From positions 1 through 11,106 of the forward strand of contig URYI01000056.1 of NCBI GenBank assembly GCA_900552055.1: 11,106 nucleotides of DNA, read 5' to 3'. Shown piece after piece: positions 7,593 through 11,106 of this stretch. Position 1 is the stretch's first letter. Each line of letters opens with the position of its first letter. Under the pieces are notes generated by a model. The model worked only from the letters and a program-made list of their open reading frames with translations. It had not been told where the DNA came from and searched no databases. Source of the stretch: an uncultured Eubacteriales bacterium. GTDB taxonomy: Bacteria > Bacillota > Clostridia > Christensenellales > QALW01. The position numbers and the translations under genes were made by a program.

Positions 7593-8816
7593 TCAGCCCT
7601 CCATATCCCCGCCCGTCATATGGGCAAGATAATTTTTCAGCAGCAGCGGCGGCATGTTTTCATTTACCAGCCTGCTTTTAGAGGCGCGCTTGGCGGCCCC
7701 GGCAGGATTAAGGGGCAGCAGGTTGATATTCTTCGGCGCGGGCCGCGCCGCCCGCTTTATGCCGTCCAGTCCGGCGAAAATTACCATAGCCAGGGCTATA
7801 TAGGGATTGCATAAAGGGTCGGGGGAACGCAATTCCAGCCTGGCGTTTTCGCCTGAAGCTGCGGGTATGCGTATCAGCCGGGAACGCTCTGAGCGCCCCC
7901 AGCCGAGATATTCGGGCCCGGCCAGGGCGTTGAGGCGCTTATATGAGAGGGGGCTGGCATTTAAGAAAGCGGTTATGTCGCCGATATTATCCAGAATGCC
8001 TGCCATAAAGCTCTCTGCTTCGGGGCAGTGGTCGTTTTGAGCGGTTTTAAAAATATTCTTGCCTCCGGTAAACAGGGAGAGGTTAAAGTGCAGCCCGCTG
8101 CCCGGCGCGTTTTCCAGGGGCATGGGTTCAAAGCTGGCGTGCAGCCCGTTGCGGGCGGCGACGGTGCTTATAACCCATTTGACGGTTATCAGCCTGTCCG
8201 CCGTTATTAAAGCGTCGGAGAATTTAAAGTCTATCTCGTTCTGCCCCGGACCTTTTTCGTGATGGGAGCTTTCGGGCTGTATGCCCATGTCTTCCAGGGT
8301 CAGGCAGATTTCCCTGCGCACGTTTTCCCCCCTGTCCAGCGGCGCTACATCCATATATCCGGCATTGTCAAAGGGGGTGCTGGTTGCATTCCCTTTTTCG
8401 TCCAGCTTAAAGAGATAAAATTCGCATTCGGCGCCTGCCTTGACGGTATAGCCCAGCTCCCTGGCTTTATTTTCAGCCTGCGCGAGCAGAGCGCGGCAGT
8501 CCCCCTCAAAGGGTCTGCCCGAATGGTATTTTATGCTGCACATAAAGCGCGCTACCCGCCCGTGGGATGGGCGCCAGGGGAGTATAGAGAGGGTGGAGGC
8601 TTCAGGGCAGAGGAAAAGGTCTCCTTCGGGCGCGTTTTCAAAGCCCGGAACAGCCGAAGCGTCAAAAGCCACTCCCTTTTCAAATGCCCTTTCCAGCTCG
8701 TTAGGCATAATGGAGATGTTCCTCTGCCGGCCCGTAAGGTCGCAGAAGGCCAGTCTTATAAATTTGACGTCGTTTTCCTTTACATACTGCAAAATCTCAT
8801 TGGTTTTATAGGTCAT
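7593..8816 (-). CDS. glnA: Glutamine synthetase, type I family, short form
   Basis: ATP-dependent ligation of ammonia to glutamate, giving glutamine; cytosolic, probably dodecameric. At 407 residues it is shorter than typical GSI (about 440-470). The beta-grasp N-terminal part contains FDASAVPGF (51-59). Metal and substrate residues by motif are E130 and E132 (ECEFYLF), E187 and E194 (HHEKGPGQNEIDF), H243 (GSGLHFNLSL), and E328/R330 (LELRSPDPLCNPY). SYKRL (291-295) and RSRLIRIP (311-318) are also intact. After about residue 355 the C-terminus is shortened and diverges, and the usual NLY-type tyrosine segment reads NINLLPL, so control by adenylylation is unlikely. The ATG at 8816 follows GGAGG by seven bases. 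It is the first gene of the cluster. A GS-like ligase with another amine substrate is possible but less likely, given the ANTAR and CarA neighbours. Confidence 0.85.
   Translation of the reverse strand: MTYKTNEILQYVKENDVKFIRLAFCDLTGRQRNISIMPNELERAFEKGVAFDASAVPGFENAPEGDLFLCPEASTLSILPWRPSHGRVARFMCSIKYHSGRPFEGDCRALLAQAENKARELGYTVKAGAECEFYLFKLDEKGNATSTPFDNAGYMDVAPLDRGENVRREICLTLEDMGIQPESSHHEKGPGQNEIDFKFSDALITADRLITVKWVISTVAARNGLHASFEPMPLENAPGSGLHFNLSLFTGGKNIFKTAQNDHCPEAESFMAGILDNIGDITAFLNASPLSYKRLNALAGPEYLGWGRSERSRLIRIPAASGENARLELRSPDPLCNPYIALAMVIFAGLDGIKRAARPAPKNINLLPLNPAGAAKRASKSRLVNENMPPLLLKNYLAHMTGGDMEG
7598..7602 (-). promoter_or_regulatory. Ribosome binding site for the ANTAR gene, inside glnA
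   Basis: GGAGG on the minus strand, six bases before the GTG start at 7591, embedded in the last codons of glnA. With only one base between the glnA stop (TGA) and the GTG, translational coupling is likely. Confidence 0.7.
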
Positions 8817-8854
8817 TATTTATCCTCCGGGGCCCGCTTTAAATTATTTCTTAT

Positions 8855-8883
8855 ATTATACACCATACTGCCCTAAAAAACAA
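8855..8883 (-). promoter_or_regulatory. Sigma70-type promoter for the glnA-dapL cluster
   Basis: On the minus strand, TTGTTT (8878-8883) is separated by 17 bases from a perfect TATAAT (8855-8860). A- and T-rich sequence upstream (AACAATTTGAAAAAAA) resembles an UP element. Transcription would start near 8848, giving a leader of only about 30 bases with the GGAGG at 8824-8828. A leader that short leaves no room for an ANTAR-type antitermination hairpin pair. Confidence 0.7.
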
Positions 8884-9045
8884 AGGCTTTAGCGATTTTT
8901 TTCAAATTGTTATTGTTCGGGCGGAGGCGCTTGAGAATTTCACCTGAATTTTATCCGGGCGCGGAAGAGGGTGGGGATATATCGGCGCTTGGCGGCAGGT
9001 TTTTGCCCGGCGGGTCGAAGGGTGGGGAATATTGATGATATTAAC

Positions 9046-9075
9046 TTGCAATCAGCATGGCTTATATGCTATAAT
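9046..9075 (+). promoter_or_regulatory. Extended -10 promoter for the membrane protein gene
   Basis: TTGCAA (9046-9051), an 18-base spacer and a perfect TATAAT (9070-9075), preceded by TG at 9067-9068 to form an extended -10 element. The predicted start near 9082 gives a 5' leader of about 70 bases before the ATG at 9155. It is divergent from the glnA promoter, with about 160 bases between the two -35 elements. Confidence 0.75.
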
Positions 9076-9154
9076 CATCCCCGGACAAATTATTTTTTGC
9101 GGCCGAATTGCACATTCTATTATTGTTTATATAAACGGTTAAGGGGGAATTATT

Positions 9155-10708
9155 ATGGAGGATTGCGCAGCAGTTCGGGAAAACAGCGGCTTTTCCCTTC
9201 AAACGGTGCGTGCCAGCGTTATGAAGCTGCTCAGGAACAGGGCCTATATTCTGTTCCTGATTCTTATAGGGATAGCGGCATTTGGCTTTACGGTCACTCA
9301 TTTTGCCATGGGCATAGATGATTTCGGCATAGGGCATTATATGGATTTAAGCCCGGACAGCAGCAATAATATGCTTCAGCAGGGCCGTCTGCTGCATATA
9401 GTGCTGTATTACCTCACCGGCCTTATGGACGTTATTCCCTTCTTAAATAATTTTATAAGCGCGGTTCTAATTGTGTTTTCCGCGCTGCTGCTCAGCGCTT
9501 TGGCCGACGCAGCCTCAAACGGGCGCTTTAACACCTTTGAGCATATCATTTTTTCGGGCATATATATTTCCAGCCCCTTAATGGCGTTTAAGTTTATATA
9601 TGATTTGGACGTGGTGGCCGTAGCAATTTCAAGTGCATGCTGCGTCCTGGCGGTCATTTCGGGCTTTTCCTTCCTGCAGAGCCGCAGAAAGGGAGAACTG
9701 TTTTTTGCTCTGGGCATGCTCCTTTTGACAATAAGCAGCTATGAAACTTTTAACGCCGTATTTGTTATAATGGTGCTTTTTGCGCTGCTGCTGATGGCTC
9801 TTTTTACTGATAAGAAGCCTAAAGAACTTTGCCTGGCGGGCTTAAAGCTCGCGCTTATGCTGGTTGCAGCGCTGGTTATATATTATCTGGTGGTAACTGT
9901 GCTGCAGGTGTGCACCAATAACTTAAACCACACCCGCTTGAGTTTATTCAACCGGGGCCGGCCGGTTATTGACTTATTAAAATCCATTGCTTACAGGCTG
10001 CTTAATTTCAAGCTGTTCGGCATGGCTGAATTTGCCGCGGCCGCTGTTGTGGCGGTACCCACTGCGCTGTATTACAGTATTAAGAAAAAGAGCGTCTTTG
10101 TATTCCTGCTCTTTGCCGGCATGGGCGCATTTTGTCTGGCGATGCCTGTCATCCAGGGGCAGCTTTATTATAGAACCTGCCAGACCTTTGGGCTGTTTAT
10201 AGCTGTAATTGTTTTAATGGTTGTCGAGCTATTCAGGAATAAGCGGGTGCTGCGCGCGTTCTGCGCGTGCGCCGCGGTGCTTCTGCTCATATGGCAGCTT
10301 AAGGACGTAAATCTCTGGTATTACAAGGACTGGGCCAACTATCAGAAAAACGTCTATGCTATACACAATATTGCCACTCAGCTCAATTCAGGCTATTCCA
10401 TAGATGAAAAGCCCGTCTGCTTTGTGAACAGGGATTATGATTCCTTTTTAATGTCCTGGGACGAGGACAAGGACCAGTATGAAATAGGAGAGTCGCCCAT
10501 TGTTTCGGCCGTGGCCTTCTGCGGCGATATAACCTGTCCTGAGCTTATCAAGCTGTTTGAGTATCAGGAATATACCTTCCTTATACAGCCGAGCTGGGAG
10601 CAGGCCCAGAAAGCTATTGAATATTCAGAGAATATGCCCGGCTATCCGCGGGAGGGCTATATAGAGGAATTAGAGGATATAATTATAGTAAAAATGGGAG
10701 ATGCTTGA
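9155..10708 (+). CDS. Multi-spanning membrane protein, GtrII-like glycosyltransferase family
   Basis: 517 residues with about ten or eleven hydrophobic segments (roughly 29-50, 92-118, 130-148, 152-174, 181-217, 227-252, 288-309, 312-332, 343-360, 366-381) and a soluble C-terminal part of about 135 residues. The first extracytoplasmic loop has D55-D56 followed by QQGR (75-78). This DD...GR arrangement resembles GT-C enzymes of the GtrII type, which move a sugar from a polyprenyl carrier onto a surface glycan. The family call rests on this pattern and the topology, not on a strong motif. The start is supported by AAGGGGG at 9141-9147. It has its own promoter and terminator. No partner flippase (GtrA-like) or polyprenyl glycosyltransferase (GtrB-like) is in the window. 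The alternative is an uncharacterised membrane protein. Confidence 0.6.
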   Translation: MEDCAAVRENSGFSLQTVRASVMKLLRNRAYILFLILIGIAAFGFTVTHFAMGIDDFGIGHYMDLSPDSSNNMLQQGRLLHIVLYYLTGLMDVIPFLNNFISAVLIVFSALLLSALADAASNGRFNTFEHIIFSGIYISSPLMAFKFIYDLDVVAVAISSACCVLAVISGFSFLQSRRKGELFFALGMLLLTISSYETFNAVFVIMVLFALLLMALFTDKKPKELCLAGLKLALMLVAALVIYYLVVTVLQVCTNNLNHTRLSLFNRGRPVIDLLKSIAYRLLNFKLFGMAEFAAAAVVAVPTALYYSIKKKSVFVFLLFAGMGAFCLAMPVIQGQLYYRTCQTFGLFIAVIVLMVVELFRNKRVLRAFCACAAVLLLIWQLKDVNLWYYKDWANYQKNVYAIHNIATQLNSGYSIDEKPVCFVNRDYDSFLMSWDEDKDQYEIGESPIVSAVAFCGDITCPELIKLFEYQEYTFLIQPSWEQAQKAIEYSENMPGYPREGYIEELEDIIIVKMGDA

Positions 10709-10742
10709 ATTATTTTTGGCATTTGCCGTGTTTTGAGCTTAT

Positions 10743-10782
10743 TCATCCTGCGGGCTTTGCCGCAGGATGACTTTTATTTTTA
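10743..10782 (+). terminator. Intrinsic terminator of the membrane protein gene
   Basis: A perfect 11-bp stem, TCATCCTGCGG / CCGCAGGATGA (10743-10753 and 10760-10770), with the 6-base loop GCTTTG. It is followed by CTTTTATTTTTA and lies 35 bases past the stop codon. Confidence 0.92.
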
Positions 10783-10797
10783 CCGATAACAGCGGAG

Positions 10798-10829
10798 GCG
10801 CAGAAAATTTTTTAAAAAATTTTTTGCGC
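10798..10829. repeat. 32-bp AT-rich palindrome with GC clamps
   Basis: GCGC at both ends flanks alternating A and T runs (AAAATTTTTT, then AAAAAATTTTTT). The two halves are complementary except at one position. It lies just past the terminator at 10743. It could be a second, bidirectional terminator or a bent or cruciform-prone DNA site. Confidence 0.6.
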
Positions 10830-11106
10830 ATAAGTGCTGTCCGGGCTTTAAAGTTCTGTTTTTTTGCGTGCAAGGCTTTATTACAACTGTATTTCTATTA
10901 AATTACATAATACTTTGAAATAGATGGAAATATGTGACATATACTAAAAACTGCTTTTAGGCGAGTTAATTACAGCTCAACGTCTGCTTTCTGCTTTAAG
11001 GCCGCTTTAAGGGCAGAAGATGCTGAAAGAGCCGGCTCAAGGCGGGGAATTTACGGCGCTGTCCTAAGCTGGGCCGCGGCGCGTTTGGCAGGCGTGGAGC
11101 CTGCCC
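10830..11106. other. Intergenic stretch without a recognisable gene
   Basis: I see no supported coding frame or RNA gene here. A weak plus-strand promoter-like pair, TTGAAA (10915-10920) and TATACT (10940-10945), has a poor 19-base spacer. Two short direct copies of GCTTTAAGG lie near 11000. At the window edge a 7-bp stem, GGCAGGC / GCCTGCC (11087-11105), could be part of a terminator that continues outside the window. Confidence 0.4.

Noticed and set aside
8259..8876. A 205-codon open frame on the plus strand opposite glnA
   Set aside because: It is antisense to an intact glutamine synthetase, has low-complexity composition and no family motif, and runs across the glnA promoter.
8971..9321. 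An open frame starting at a GTG upstream of the membrane protein gene
   Set aside because: It overlaps the promoter and the start of the well-supported gene at 9155 in another frame, with no convincing ribosome binding site.
10830..11106. tRNA gene or small gene in the right-hand tail
   Set aside because: The hairpins present do not form a cloverleaf, and no start codon with a ribosome binding site opens a frame of useful length.

Overview
The window looks like chromosomal core DNA from an anaerobic, low-to-mid GC Firmicute, most likely a Clostridia gut lineage. This is inferred from four things: strong AGGAGG-type ribosome binding sites, diaminopimelate made by the DapL route, a short type I glutamine synthetase followed directly by an ANTAR regulator, and frequent ATA codons. 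There is no sign of a phage, insertion sequence, CRISPR array, tRNA or rRNA.

Layout. Nearly all of the left 8.9 kb is one minus-strand gene cluster, read from right to left: glnA (8816-7593), an ANTAR-domain regulator (7591-7028), carA (6972-5890), a single frame fusing carB to dapF (5711-1662), and dapL (1323-139). A sigma70-type promoter lies just upstream of glnA, and a hairpin with T-rich flanks lies just past dapL. A divergent extended -10 promoter at 9046-9075 drives one plus-strand gene (9155-10708) for a multi-spanning membrane protein resembling GtrII-type glycosyltransferases. That gene is closed by a clear intrinsic terminator at 10743-10782. The last 400 bases hold this terminator, an AT-rich palindrome and no recognisable gene.

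How the genes fit together. GlnA makes glutamine from glutamate. CarA takes the amide of glutamine and passes ammonia to CarB, which makes carbamoyl phosphate for pyrimidines and arginine. DapL uses glutamate as amino donor to make LL-diaminopimelate, and DapF epimerises this to the meso form for peptidoglycan and lysine. The cluster therefore gathers several steps around the glutamate/glutamine pool, with an RNA-binding antiterminator-type regulator encoded inside it.

The most striking item is the 1349-residue CarB-DapF fusion, in which both halves keep their catalytic residues. Next are the ANTAR protein, whose receiver domain has lost its phosphorylation site, and the 338-base leader before dapL, which holds several strong or competing hairpins.
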